A program made the translations under genes and the position numbers. Source: Brevibacillus sp051967035 (lineage in GTDB: Bacteria > Bacillota > Bacilli > Brevibacillales > Brevibacillaceae). From it: a stretch of 64,000 nucleotides of DNA. The notes below the pieces were generated by a model that had not been told where the DNA came from, ran no database searches, and saw nothing but the letters and a program-made list of their open reading frames with translations. The first letter of the stretch is position 1; each line of letters begins with the position of its first letter. Location: positions 124,001 to 188,000 of the forward strand of contig NZ_JBQCKK010000002.1 of the NCBI RefSeq assembly GCF_051967035.1. Reading direction: 5' to 3'. Shown here in pieces: positions 8,595-17,651 of the stretch.

Positions 8595-10106
8595 TTGACC
8601 ACTTTTTATGATTTTGGTTTGCATCATTCTATTGTGAGAGCGCTTGGCAACATGGGATTCGAGGAGGCGACGGCCATTCAGGAGCAAACCGTTCCTGTTG
8701 CCTTGCAAGGCCGTGACTTGATCGGACAAGCGCAAACCGGTACAGGGAAAACGGCTGCGTTCGGGATTCCGCTGGTGGAGCGCCTCGACGAAAACAACGG
8801 CAACATTCAAGGGGTTGTCCTGACGCCGACGCGCGAGCTGGCTGTTCAGGTAGCAGAGGAAATCAACAAGATCGCCCAGTTCAAAAACATTTCCGCGCTG
8901 CCCATCTACGGCGGTCAAGATATTACCCGCCAGATCAAGGCGTTGAAAAAGCGTCCGCAAATCATCGTGGCTACGCCGGGTCGTTTTATGGATCACATGA
9001 GAAGAAGAACGATTCGCCTCGATGCGATTCAGATCGTCGTCCTGGATGAAGCGGATGAAATGCTGAACATGGGTTTCATTGATGATATCAAAGAAATTTT
9101 GCAAGAAGTGCCTGACAATCGTCAAACCTTGCTGTTCTCTGCGACCATGCCGAGAGCGATTCAGGAAATTGCACAGCAATTCATGACGGAGCCGACGCTG
9201 ATTTCTGTAAAGCCGAAGGAAGTAACGGTTCCGAACATTGAGCAGCACTATATGGAAGTCACGGAGAAGCAAAAATTCGATGTACTCTGCCGCCTGCTCG
9301 ATATCCATGCCCCGGAACTGGCGATTATTTTCGGCCGCACCAAGCGTCGCGTAGATGAGCTGTCCGAAGCGCTGACCAAGCGCGGCTACGGTGCCGAAGG
9401 AATTCACGGCGATCTGAACCAGGCAAAACGCGACAGCGTGCTGCGCAAGTTCAAGGAAGGCACGATCGAGGTACTGGTGGCGACAGACGTTGCGGCCCGC
9501 GGTCTCGATATCAGCGGCGTCACGCACGTCTTCAACTTCGATATTCCGCAAGACTCCGAGAGCTACGTTCACCGCATTGGCCGTACGGGCCGTGCCGGGA
9601 AAACGGGTCTCGCGATCACGTTTGTCACCTCGCGAGAAATGGACCATCTGCGTCAGATCGAGCGCGCGACAAACCGTCGCATGGAGCGCCGCTCGGTGCC
9701 AACCATGGCGGAAGCCTTGGAAGGCCAGCAGCGTTTGACCGTGGAGAAAATTTTGGAAGCGTCCGGCCGCGAAGATTTGAGCGCCTACAAAGGGCTGGCG
9801 GAGCAACTGCTGGAGGATATCGATTCGGTTACGCTCGTGTCTGCTGCCCTCAAGCTGCTGACCAAAGAGCCGGATATGACTCCGGTTCGTCTGACAGAAG
9901 AAGCGCCTCTGCGCGTGGGCAAGAAAAAGGCATTCCCGAAAGGAAAAGGCGGATACGGTTCCGGCTTTGGCGGCGGCAAACGTCCACCTCGCCCGCGCAG
10001 CGGAGAGTTTCGTCCTCGCAGCGGCGATTCCCGTCCGCGTGGCGGGGAGTCTCGCTCTCGCAGCACCGAGTCCGGAGGGAGAGCGTACAGCAGCAAACAG
10101 CGTTAA
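8595..10106 (+). CDS. cshA: DEAD-box RNA helicase, CshA-like
   Basis: ATP-dependent RNA helicase of 503 residues, close to the ~494 of B. subtilis CshA, a helicase of ribosome assembly and the RNA degradosome. Visible motifs are a Q motif around residues 20-34, Walker A AQTGTGKT at 46-53, PTREL at 78-82, DEAD at 151-154, SAT at 182-184, ATDVAARGLD, and HRIGRTGRAG. A helical region and a C-terminal tail rich in Arg, Gly and Ser (repeated RPRSG/RPRGG) follow, the expected RNA-binding tail. The start is TTG 8595, about 10 bases after AAAGGAG. It is monocistronic, with terminators on both sides. Confidence 0.9.
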   Translation: MTTFYDFGLHHSIVRALGNMGFEEATAIQEQTVPVALQGRDLIGQAQTGTGKTAAFGIPLVERLDENNGNIQGVVLTPTRELAVQVAEEINKIAQFKNISALPIYGGQDITRQIKALKKRPQIIVATPGRFMDHMRRRTIRLDAIQIVVLDEADEMLNMGFIDDIKEILQEVPDNRQTLLFSATMPRAIQEIAQQFMTEPTLISVKPKEVTVPNIEQHYMEVTEKQKFDVLCRLLDIHAPELAIIFGRTKRRVDELSEALTKRGYGAEGIHGDLNQAKRDSVLRKFKEGTIEVLVATDVAARGLDISGVTHVFNFDIPQDSESYVHRIGRTGRAGKTGLAITFVTSREMDHLRQIERATNRRMERRSVPTMAEALEGQQRLTVEKILEASGREDLSAYKGLAEQLLEDIDSVTLVSAALKLLTKEPDMTPVRLTEEAPLRVGKKKAFPKGKGGYGSGFGGGKRPPRPRSGEFRPRSGDSRPRGGESRSRSTESGGRAYSSKQR

Positions 10107-10122
10107 TAGCGCTACAGGAAAA

Positions 10123-10157
10123 AGTCGATGCAACGATGATTGCATCGGCTTTTTTTG
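10123..10157 (+). terminator. Rho-independent terminator after cshA
   Basis: GTCGATGCAA pairs with TTGCATCGGC (one G-U) around a six-base loop and is followed by seven T. Confidence 0.85.
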
Positions 10158-10221
10158 CATGCTTTTATCGGTTATTAAGTTTTGGCAACAATAAGAGCGA
10201 CAAATTCGCGCTTTGATTTTG

Positions 10222-10250
10222 TTGTGGCGCATATGTAAACGCTTTATATT
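10222..10250 (+). promoter_or_regulatory. mtlA promoter with overlapping CcpA (cre) site
   Basis: TTGTGG and TATATT are separated by exactly 17 bp. The spacer and -10 hold ATGTAAACGCTTTAT (10233-10247), which differs from the cre consensus at one position. This placement would let CcpA block RNA polymerase, consistent with catabolite repression of a mannitol operon. An MtlR site was not identified. Confidence 0.6.
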
Positions 10251-10317
10251 TGAGGTGTGCACATTATCATTTTAATCATGTCAACATTTTTATAGACAGG
10301 GTAAAGGAGGGTCCGGT

Positions 10318-11745
10318 ATGGAGAACTTGGCGAACAAATCGTCTTCCGGCAGTTTGCGAGTCGCGGTGCAAAAATTTGGGCGGTTCCTCAGTGCAATGGT
10401 GATGCCGAACATCGGCGCGTTTATTGCCTGGGGACTGATTACGGCGTTGTTTATCCCGACAGGCTGGCTGCCTAACGAGAATCTGGCCAAGCTGGTTGGG
10501 CCGATGATTACGTATCTCTTGCCGCTTTTGATCGGGTACACGGGCGGAAAAATGATTCACGATGTGCGCGGTGGTGTCGTAGGTGCTGCCGCTACGATGG
10601 GGGTCATTGTCGGATCAGACATCCCGATGTTTTTAGGGGCGATGATTATGGGGCCTCTCGGCGGGTGGGTCATCAAAAAAGTGGACCAACTGCTCGAAGG
10701 CAAGATTCGTTCCGGTTTTGAAATGCTGGTGAACAACTTTTCGGCAGGAATTTTCGGCGGTCTGCTCACGTTGCTGGCTTTTCTGGCGATTGGTCCGGTC
10801 GTATCCGGTCTTAGTAAAGGGCTCGCTTCCGGCGTTCAGGTGATTGTCGATGCCGGATTGTTGCCGCTCGCGAGTATTTTGGTCGAGCCGGCGAAGATGC
10901 TGTTTTTGAACAATGCGATCAACCACGGTATTTTCAGTCCGATTGGCTTGGATGAAGCGGCGCGAACAGGACAATCAATCTTTTTCCTCCTGGAGACCAA
11001 TCCAGGGCCTGGATTGGGAATCCTATTGGCATACTGGCTGGCAGGACGGGGCAATGCCAAGCAGTCGGCGCCGGGGGCGGTCATCATTCACTTCTTCGGC
11101 GGCATTCACGAGATTTACTTCCCGTACATTTTGATGAATCCGCGCCTCGTTTTGGCGGCAATCGGCGGCGGTATGGCAGGGGTCTTTACCTTTACGCTGC
11201 TCGGAGCAGGGTTGGTGGCACCACCATCGCCAGGCAGCATTTTCGCCCTCAGTGCCATGGCGCCGCGTGGCGGCTTGCTCCCGGTATGGGCAGGGGTTGT
11301 GGCCGCAACCGTCGTTTCCTTCGTCATCGCAGTCGCTTTGCTGAAAATGAGCAACAAGTCTGAAGACGAGTTGGAAAAAGCGACAGAAAGAATGCAGGAG
11401 CTGAAAGGCCAAAAGCAGCCAGCAGCAGAAGGAGAAGAGGTAGCAGCGGCGAAAGCAGTGGTGGCTACCGATGTGAAAAAAGTCGTCTTCTCTTGCGACG
11501 CTGGCATGGGCTCCAGCGCGATGGGAGCGGCATCCCTGCGCAAAAAGTTCAAGGATGCCGGACTTGGCGAGATCACGGTTATCAACACCGCGATCAACGA
11601 CATTCCCGACGATGCCGATATTGTCATCACGCACAAATCGCTTACGGAGAGAGCGCGGGCAAAGGCACCGTCTGCCGAGCACATCTCCATTGATAACTTC
11701 TTGAATAGTCCGGAGTATGACAAGTTGGTCAAACGGCTGGGGTAA
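10318..11745 (+). CDS. mtlA: PTS mannitol-specific EIICB component
   Basis: Membrane transporter that takes up mannitol and phosphorylates it to mannitol-1-phosphate. Residues ~15-345 form the hydrophobic EIIC domain, including the GGIHEIYFPY motif. A charged linker leads to an EIIB domain from ~387 with the phosphorylatable Cys393 in VVFSCDAGMGSS. There is no EIIA domain at the C terminus, which fits the separate mtlF gene downstream. The 475-residue length matches B. subtilis MtlA. AAAGGAGGG precedes the ATG. It is the first gene of the mtlA-mtlR-mtlF-mtlD unit, with its own promoter and a hairpin directly after the stop. Confidence 0.97.
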   Translation: MENLANKSSSGSLRVAVQKFGRFLSAMVMPNIGAFIAWGLITALFIPTGWLPNENLAKLVGPMITYLLPLLIGYTGGKMIHDVRGGVVGAAATMGVIVGSDIPMFLGAMIMGPLGGWVIKKVDQLLEGKIRSGFEMLVNNFSAGIFGGLLTLLAFLAIGPVVSGLSKGLASGVQVIVDAGLLPLASILVEPAKMLFLNNAINHGIFSPIGLDEAARTGQSIFFLLETNPGPGLGILLAYWLAGRGNAKQSAPGAVIIHFFGGIHEIYFPYILMNPRLVLAAIGGGMAGVFTFTLLGAGLVAPPSPGSIFALSAMAPRGGLLPVWAGVVAATVVSFVIAVALLKMSNKSEDELEKATERMQELKGQKQPAAEGEEVAAAKAVVATDVKKVVFSCDAGMGSSAMGAASLRKKFKDAGLGEITVINTAINDIPDDADIVITHKSLTERARAKAPSAEHISIDNFLNSPEYDKLVKRLG

Positions 11746-11754
11746 AAGGGGATC

Positions 11755-11780
11755 AACGCTAGTGAACGCTAGCGTTTTCC
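11755..11780 (+). terminator. Intercistronic hairpin between mtlA and mtlR
   Basis: AACGCTAG and CTAGCGTT flank a six-base loop and are followed by TTTTCCCTCTTT. It probably lowers mtlR expression relative to mtlA by partial termination, or stabilises the mtlA message. Confidence 0.6.
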
Positions 11781-11809
11781 CTCTTTGGCGTTAAGGAGGG
11801 AGCAAGGGC

Positions 11810-13918
11810 ATGCATGTATCCTCACGGCAGCGATCGATCATGGACATTTTATTGCAGGAAGAAAAGGGCATTACCGTGGCGCAGATTGCCGAACGAATCG
11901 GCGTGAGCACCCGAACCGTTCACAGGGAGCTGGACGCCCTCGCCCCGTTGTTTGCTGAAAGCGGCCTGGAGCTGGTGCGCAAGACGGGGGCCGGGGTGGA
12001 GGTTGTCGGCGCCCCCGAGCAGAAGCTCGCGCTGAAAATGTCCGTTTTGCACCAGACGACGACAGAATTCACTGCCGAGGAACGCAAGGCGATCATCCTC
12101 TGCTCCCTGCTGGCAGCCACGGAGCCCGTCAAGCTGATTTCCCTGGCGATTGATCTGAAGGTGACGACCGCTACGATCAGTCATGACCTGGACGATCTTG
12201 AAGAGTTGCTCCGCCGCTATGACCTGACCCTGCTGCGAAAGCGCGGATACGGGGTGGAGCTGCTCGGAAACGAGGCGTCCAAAAGAAAGGCGATCAGCCG
12301 CTTGATGGCCGAATATCTCGACGATCACGAGCTGATCGCCATTATTAAGGAAAACATTCAAAACAAGACAGCGCGGGATATGGATTCGATTTCCCGGCGG
12401 CTCTTGTCCCTCATCGACCGGGAAAAGCTGATGAAGGTGGAAAATGCCCTGAGCCACCTCGAAGCCGAACTGCCGTATCCGCTCGCGGACAGCGCCTATA
12501 TCGGTCTGGTTGCGCATCTGGCGCTGGCGATGGAGCGGATTGAAAAAGGGGAAAAGATTCGTTTTGATGAGCATACCTTGAGCGAGCTGGCGGGAACTCC
12601 CGAATACGTCGTCGCCAAAAATATCATGGAGCGATTGCAGCGAATTTTTCAGATGGAGATTCCCCAGGATGAAATCGGCTATATTACCATGCATTTGCGC
12701 GGAGCGAAGCTGCGTCAGTCCCCTGAGGGTGCCGTCTGGCCGGAAAATACAGAGCTGGCGGCGTTGACCGCACGCTTCATTACCTTGTGCGAAGAGCGTC
12801 TGGGATTGTCGTTGCAGGAGGACATGTCGTTGTTTCACGGCTTGCTGACGCATCTGGAACCGGCGCTGTACAGGCTGAGGCGTCAGATGGAAATCCACAA
12901 CCCGATCCTTGGCCAGATCAAGCAAAACTATCCGGAGCTGTTTGCGGTCGTAAAGGAGGCGGTGGCCGTCCTCCTGCCGGAGCTGCAAGTGCCGGAGGAA
13001 GAGATTGGCTACCTGGTCATGCATGTGGGGGCAGCGCTGGAGAGAGGGCGGCTGGAGCAACAGCGCTATCGCGCCCTGGTCGTTTGCTCCAGCGGAATTG
13101 GCTCCTCGAAGATTTTGGCGACGCGCATCAAAAAGGAAATTCCCGAGATCGTCAGCTTGCAGAATTTGTCCATGTTTGATCTGGGCAGCGTGCCGCGCAG
13201 CGACTACGATCTGATTATCTCCACCCTGCCGCTGGCGCTCGACCCGGCAGAATACGTAGTCGTCAGCCCGTTGTTGCCGCAGGACGACATTCAAAAAATC
13301 AAGTTTCATCTGCACAACCGCCCGGTTCAGGCGGGGGCGGCGAAAAAGGAAAACAAAATCGTGCCGCCTGGCAAGCGGTCTTGGGAGCAGTTGAAGGCGA
13401 TGCAGCTCTATGCCACCTACGCCAATCAAATTCTGGAAGGCTTGTGGGGAGAACGCGTCCGCAACCGGTACCGCGATATGTCTGCGCTTTTGCGGGACAT
13501 TTGCACGGAACTGGAGAAACGGGGGACCATCCTTGCAGCAGAGCCTGTCGTGGAGCAATTGATCGCCCGCGAAAAGCTCGGCGGACTGGGAATACCGGGT
13601 ACCTCCATGGCGCTGTTCCACGGCAGAAACGAGGCGGTACAAAACGCATCGTTCACTTTTCATCGTCTGGAGCAGCCCGTGTCGCTCCGCTCGATGGACG
13701 AAGAAGCGATGCAGGTGGACGTGCTGCTGCTATTGCTGGGGCCGAAGGAAGTGCCCAAGGAAGGGCTGGAGGTGCTCAGCGAGGTCAGCGCCCTTTTGAT
13801 CGAGGAAGAGATGCAATCCGTGCTGAAAACCGGGGAAACCCAGCACATTGCTGATTATATAGCAGGCAGGCTGTATGCCTTTTGCCTGAAAAAGACAGGA
13901 TGGGAGAGTACAAAATGA
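11810..13918 (+). CDS. mtlR: Mannitol operon activator with PRD, EIIB- and EIIA-like domains
   Basis: Transcriptional activator of 702 residues, matching the ~694 of B. subtilis MtlR. The order is an N-terminal helix-turn-helix (ITVAQIAERIGVSTRTVHRELD, split as a DeoR/Mga-like winged helix), a second helix-turn-helix near 90-150, two PTS regulation domains (~190-300 and ~305-410), an EIIB-Gat-like domain beginning LVVCSSGIGSSKILATRI near 423, and a C-terminal EIIA-Mtl-like domain with ALFHGRNEAV. These domains let HPr and EIIs report sugar availability by phosphorylation. The stop codon overlaps the mtlF ATG (ATGA), so translation is coupled. Expression is probably limited by the hairpin after mtlA. 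Confidence 0.94.
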   Translation: MHVSSRQRSIMDILLQEEKGITVAQIAERIGVSTRTVHRELDALAPLFAESGLELVRKTGAGVEVVGAPEQKLALKMSVLHQTTTEFTAEERKAIILCSLLAATEPVKLISLAIDLKVTTATISHDLDDLEELLRRYDLTLLRKRGYGVELLGNEASKRKAISRLMAEYLDDHELIAIIKENIQNKTARDMDSISRRLLSLIDREKLMKVENALSHLEAELPYPLADSAYIGLVAHLALAMERIEKGEKIRFDEHTLSELAGTPEYVVAKNIMERLQRIFQMEIPQDEIGYITMHLRGAKLRQSPEGAVWPENTELAALTARFITLCEERLGLSLQEDMSLFHGLLTHLEPALYRLRRQMEIHNPILGQIKQNYPELFAVVKEAVAVLLPELQVPEEEIGYLVMHVGAALERGRLEQQRYRALVVCSSGIGSSKILATRIKKEIPEIVSLQNLSMFDLGSVPRSDYDLIISTLPLALDPAEYVVVSPLLPQDDIQKIKFHLHNRPVQAGAAKKENKIVPPGKRSWEQLKAMQLYATYANQILEGLWGERVRNRYRDMSALLRDICTELEKRGTILAAEPVVEQLIAREKLGGLGIPGTSMALFHGRNEAVQNASFTFHRLEQPVSLRSMDEEAMQVDVLLLLLGPKEVPKEGLEVLSEVSALLIEEEMQSVLKTGETQHIADYIAGRLYAFCLKKTGWESTK

Positions 13919-14349
13919 AAAACATACTGACCACAGAGAAAATCATGTTGAAGGCAAAAGCAGCGAACAAGGAAGAAGCGATCAGACTGGCGGGCGAGCT
14001 GCTGGTTCGCGCCGGACACGTGACGGCTCCCTACGTGGAAAAAATGCTGGAGCGCGAGGAGTTGGCGACCACTTACATCGGCAGCGGCGTAGCGATTCCG
14101 CATGGCACGAACGAAGCAAAGGCAGAGATTCGCTCTACCGGAATCTCGGTTGTGCAGGTGCCGGATGGCGTCGATTTTGGCGAAGGGAATACCGCCTATC
14201 TTCTGGTCGGAATTGCGGCAGTGGGCGATGAGCATTTGGAGGTGCTGTCCAATATCGCGATCCTTTGCTCCGAGGAAGAAAACGTGAAGCGGATCGTCGA
14301 GGCCGCCACGGCGGAAGAAATCATCGCGATGTTCACCCAGGAGGTGTAA
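13915..14349 (+). CDS. mtlF: PTS mannitol-specific EIIA component
   Basis: Cytoplasmic phosphocarrier of 144 residues that passes phosphate from HPr to the EIIB domain of MtlA. The active-site His63 lies in YIGSGVAIPHGT, the family signature. The start is the ATG overlapping the mtlR stop; an in-frame ATG at 13882 would add 11 residues that relatives lack. Length agrees with the 143 residues of B. subtilis MtlF. The next gene, mtlD, begins 6 bases after the stop and has its AGGAGGTG inside the end of mtlF, so the genes are tightly coupled. Confidence 0.95.
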   Translation: MKNILTTEKIMLKAKAANKEEAIRLAGELLVRAGHVTAPYVEKMLEREELATTYIGSGVAIPHGTNEAKAEIRSTGISVVQVPDGVDFGEGNTAYLLVGIAAVGDEHLEVLSNIAILCSEEENVKRIVEAATAEEIIAMFTQEV

Positions 14350-14355
14350 TCGCGT

Positions 14356-15516
14356 ATGCTGGCAGTCCATTTCGGAGCAGGCAATATCGGCCGAGGCTTT
14401 ATCGGCCAGTTGTTGAGCCAGGCAGGCTATGAGGTTGTGTTTGTCGATGTGAACACAGCGCTGGTTGACGAGCTGAACCAGAGAAAAATGTATCACGTGC
14501 AATTGGCAACAGCAGGAAATCCCCGGTCGGTCGTGGAAGGAGTGCGGGCGATTCACGGGCAGGATGTCGACGCTGTCGCTGCTGCCATCGCATCCGCCGA
14601 TCTGGTGACGACGGCTGTGGGGCCAAACGTCCTCGGGCCGATCTCGGGAGCGATTGCGGCAGGCATCGCCAAGCGACTGGCAGACCATCCGCGTCCACTC
14701 AATGTGATCGCTTGCGAAAACATGATTGGCGGGAGCGCAAGGCTGAAGGAACACGTTTTTGCGCGGCTCTCCGAAGAGTTGCGGGCACAGGCGGCGGAGC
14801 TGATCGGGTTTCCCAATGCAGCGGTAGACCGCATTGTGCCGATTCAGCAGCACGAAGACAAGCTGCTGGTCACGGTCGAGCCGTTTTTCGAGTGGGTCGT
14901 GGATCAGTCGCAAATGGTGGGAGACGTGCCGCAAATCGAAGGCGTCACCTATGTAGATGATTTGGCTCCGTACATCGAGCGTAAGCTGTTTACCGTCAAT
15001 ACCGGCCATGCCGTCATTGCCTATCTCGGGTATCAGCTGGGAGCGAAAACGATTGATGAAGCGATGCAAAACGAGAAAGTGGCGAAGGCGGCCAGAGGCG
15101 CCTTGCAGGAGACAGGAGCGCTTTTGGTAGCCAAGTACGGCTTTGACGAGCAGGCGCATGCGCAGTATAGCGAGAAGATTTTGGCACGCTTCGCGAATCC
15201 GCTGCTCTCGGACGACGTCGTTCGGGTAGGGCGTTCGCCGCTGCGCAAGCTGTCCCGCCACGATCGGCTGGTAGGTCCTGCTCTGGAATGTATGGAGCGA
15301 GGAATCCATCCCGTGTATTTGAGTCTGGCGATTGCCGCGGCCCTGTTGTTTGACTCGCCAGAGGACGAGGAAGCGGTGCGCATCCAGACAGACGTAAAAG
15401 AGTTCGGGTGGGAACATGCCCTGCGCAACAGCACGGGCATTCCGGCAGGCCATCCGCTGGAGGAAGTGGTGCGCAGACAAGCCCAACTGCTGCAAGAGTG
15501 GACAAGGACCAAGTGA
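14356..15516 (+). CDS. mtlD: Mannitol-1-phosphate 5-dehydrogenase
   Basis: Oxidises mannitol-1-phosphate to fructose-6-phosphate with NAD, feeding glycolysis. The 386-residue protein begins with the NAD-binding FGAGNIGRGFIG motif at residues 6-17. It has the polyol dehydrogenase middle region NVIACENMIGGSARLK and the KLFTVNTGHAVIAYLG block holding the catalytic region. AGGAGGTG lies 8 bases before the ATG. It ends 19 bases before ptsI, so the sugar-specific genes probably continue into the general PTS genes as one transcript. Confidence 0.97.
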   Translation: MLAVHFGAGNIGRGFIGQLLSQAGYEVVFVDVNTALVDELNQRKMYHVQLATAGNPRSVVEGVRAIHGQDVDAVAAAIASADLVTTAVGPNVLGPISGAIAAGIAKRLADHPRPLNVIACENMIGGSARLKEHVFARLSEELRAQAAELIGFPNAAVDRIVPIQQHEDKLLVTVEPFFEWVVDQSQMVGDVPQIEGVTYVDDLAPYIERKLFTVNTGHAVIAYLGYQLGAKTIDEAMQNEKVAKAARGALQETGALLVAKYGFDEQAHAQYSEKILARFANPLLSDDVVRVGRSPLRKLSRHDRLVGPALECMERGIHPVYLSLAIAAALLFDSPEDEEAVRIQTDVKEFGWEHALRNSTGIPAGHPLEEVVRRQAQLLQEWTRTK

Positions 15517-15535
15517 GGAAAGGCGGGTGCAAGGA

Positions 15536-17263
15536 ATGTCCCAACGAATTGTAGGTGTAAAAGCTTCCGCAGGGGTAGCCATCGGCAAGGCGTTTTTGCT
15601 GAGTGCTCCTGATATGCAAATCAAGACGGTAGCGGTGGAGGATGCGGCCAGCGAGATTCAGCGTTTCGAGGAAGCGCTGGACCGGGCGAAACGAGACTTG
15701 CAGCAAATTGCGCTGCGTGTGGAAACAGAGATGGGCGCGGATCACGCCGACATTTTCAGAGCCCACCTGCTGGTCTTGGAGGACCCTGAACTGGTCGACG
15801 TCGTAAAAGACAAGATCACACAGGAGCGCACAAACGCGGAAAGCGCCCTGCACGATGTCGCGCAGGCGTTTATCGGCTTGTTCGAACAGATGGACAACGA
15901 TTACATGCGCGAGCGGGCGGCCGACATTCGCGATGTGACGAAGCGGGTCCTGGCGTATTTGCTGGGAGTGAACGTTTTCCATCCCGGCTCTCTCGCAGAG
16001 GAAGTCATCATCGTGGCAGAGGATTTGACTCCTTCGGACACGGCGCAGCTTGATCGCCGCTATGTAAAAGGCTTCGTGACCGACATTGGCGGACGTACCT
16101 CGCACTCCGCGATCATGGCGCGTTCTCTGGAGATTCCGGCTGTGGTCGGAACACAGACGATTACAAGCGCAGTCCAGCCGTCTACGCTCGTGATTGTGGA
16201 CGGGCACGAAGGCGTGGTCATTATCGACCCGAGCGAAGAAGAGATCGCGCACTACACCAGGAAACAGGCCCAGTACGCTGAGCAAAAGGCCGAGCTGGAA
16301 AAGCTGGTCCACACCCCGACCATGACGGCGGACCAGCATCACGTGGAGCTGGCCGCCAATATCGGAAGCCCGGCCGATGTCGCAGGGGCGCTCGCGAACG
16401 GCGCGGAAGGGATTGGCCTTTTTCGCACGGAATTTTTATACATGGGACGGGATGACTTCCCGACCGAAGAAGAGCAGTATCTCGCCTACAAGCAGGTACT
16501 CGCGAGCATGGGCGAAAAGCCTGTGGTCATCCGCACGCTTGACATCGGGGGAGACAAGCATCTTTCCTATCTGGACATGCCGGAGGAGATGAATCCGTTT
16601 CTCGGCTATCGCGCGATCCGGCTGTGTCTCGACAGACAGGAGCTGTTCCGCACGCAGCTGCGCGCTCTGCTTCGGGCGAGCGTGCATGGCCATCTGAAAA
16701 TCATGTTTCCGATGATTGCGACGCTGGAGGAGTTCCGCGAGGCCAAAGCGATCCTGGAAGAAGAGAGAGAAGGCCTGCAAAATAGCGGAGTCGCTGTATC
16801 CGATCGCATCGAAGTGGGCATCATGATTGAGATCCCCGCTGCCGCCCTGATGGCCGATGTATTCGCGCGGGAAGTGGACTTTTTCAGCATTGGCACCAAT
16901 GACCTGATTCAATATACGATGGCGGCGGATCGGATGAACGAACGGGTTGCCTATTTGTATCAGCCGTATCACCCTGCTGTTCTGCGGCTGTTGAAAAACG
17001 TGATCGAGGCCGGGCACAGCCAGGGCAAATGGGTCGGGATGTGCGGAGAAATGGCGGGCGATCCTGTGGCCATCCCGATTTTGCTTGGACTTGGCCTCGA
17101 TGAATTCAGCATGAGCGCAAGCAGTATTTTGCCCGCCCGCAAGCAGCTCAGTCTCTTGAGCCGGGAGGAAATGGCCCGGCATATCGACAACATTTTGCAG
17201 ATGGGTACATCCGCGCAGGTAGAGGCGTATGTCAAAACGACAATCATGAAAGAAGACAGCTAA
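15536..17263 (+). CDS. ptsI: PTS enzyme I (phosphoenolpyruvate-protein phosphotransferase)
   Basis: Starts the PTS phosphorelay by taking phosphate from PEP and passing it to HPr. The 575-residue length is typical. The phosphorylated His190 lies in TDIGGRTSHSAIMARS. The PEP-binding barrel carries GIGLFRTEFLYMGRD and the C-terminal GMCGEMAGDP motif. The start ATG 15536 matches the family N terminus (SQRIVGVKASAGVAIGKAF). It follows mtlD closely and is followed 14 bases later by the gene for HPr. This I-then-H order is the reverse of the common ptsH-ptsI order, and no glucose EII gene is adjacent. Confidence 0.96.
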   Translation: MSQRIVGVKASAGVAIGKAFLLSAPDMQIKTVAVEDAASEIQRFEEALDRAKRDLQQIALRVETEMGADHADIFRAHLLVLEDPELVDVVKDKITQERTNAESALHDVAQAFIGLFEQMDNDYMRERAADIRDVTKRVLAYLLGVNVFHPGSLAEEVIIVAEDLTPSDTAQLDRRYVKGFVTDIGGRTSHSAIMARSLEIPAVVGTQTITSAVQPSTLVIVDGHEGVVIIDPSEEEIAHYTRKQAQYAEQKAELEKLVHTPTMTADQHHVELAANIGSPADVAGALANGAEGIGLFRTEFLYMGRDDFPTEEEQYLAYKQVLASMGEKPVVIRTLDIGGDKHLSYLDMPEEMNPFLGYRAIRLCLDRQELFRTQLRALLRASVHGHLKIMFPMIATLEEFREAKAILEEEREGLQNSGVAVSDRIEVGIMIEIPAAALMADVFAREVDFFSIGTNDLIQYTMAADRMNERVAYLYQPYHPAVLRLLKNVIEAGHSQGKWVGMCGEMAGDPVAIPILLGLGLDEFSMSASSILPARKQLSLLSREEMARHIDNILQMGTSAQVEAYVKTTIMKEDS

Positions 17264-17277
17264 GGAGGCACAACAGG

Positions 17278-17538
17278 ATGGTGGAGAAGAAAATTGTAGT
17301 CCAATTGCCGCATGGCTTGCATGCGAGGCCGGCAGCCCATTTTGTGAAAATGGCCACGTCGTTTGCCAGTGAAATCAAGATCGTCAAACAAGAAAAGACG
17401 GTCAACGGAAAGAGCATCATGGGCATCATGGCTTCGGCAATCGCCAAAGGGGAGGAAATTACCCTGATTGCTGACGGCGTGGACGAGAACGAAGCAATTG
17501 CCGCTTTGGAAAAAGTGCTGCTCTCGGAAGAAGGATAA
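17278..17538 (+). CDS. ptsH: PTS phosphocarrier protein HPr
   Basis: Phosphocarrier of 86 residues between enzyme I and all sugar EIIs. His15 in GLHARPAA is the catalytic phosphorylation site. Ser46 in NGKSIMGIMA is the HPr-kinase site that makes HPr-Ser-P, the CcpA corepressor. Presence of His15 rules out the regulatory paralog Crh, which has Gln there. It is the last gene of the mannitol/general PTS unit and is followed at once by a strong terminator. GAGGCACAACAGG before the ATG gives a moderate ribosome binding site. Confidence 0.95.
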   Translation: MVEKKIVVQLPHGLHARPAAHFVKMATSFASEIKIVKQEKTVNGKSIMGIMASAIAKGEEITLIADGVDENEAIAALEKVLLSEEG

Positions 17539-17549
17539 ATTCCGCTCAA

Positions 17550-17581
17550 AAACCCCCCTCGGACAGGGGGGGTTTTCTTTT
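17550..17581. terminator. Terminator after ptsH
   Basis: AACCCCCC pairs with GGGGGGTT around a short loop. T runs on both strands allow it to work in both directions, and it may also end the leftward sulfatase gene. Confidence 0.85.
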
Positions 17582-17651
17582 GGAGAAAGACAGCTTCGCG
17601 AAAGCTGGCCAATGTGAAAAGATCGTGCGCTGACGTGTGGAACGAAGGGGG

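Noticed and set aside
8592..10262. Long minus-strand frame across the cshA region
   Set aside because: All helicase motifs are on the plus strand; the antisense frame has no family features.
17278..17538. HPr-like gene considered as Crh
   Set aside because: Residue 15 is His, the PTS phosphorylation site; Crh has Gln there.
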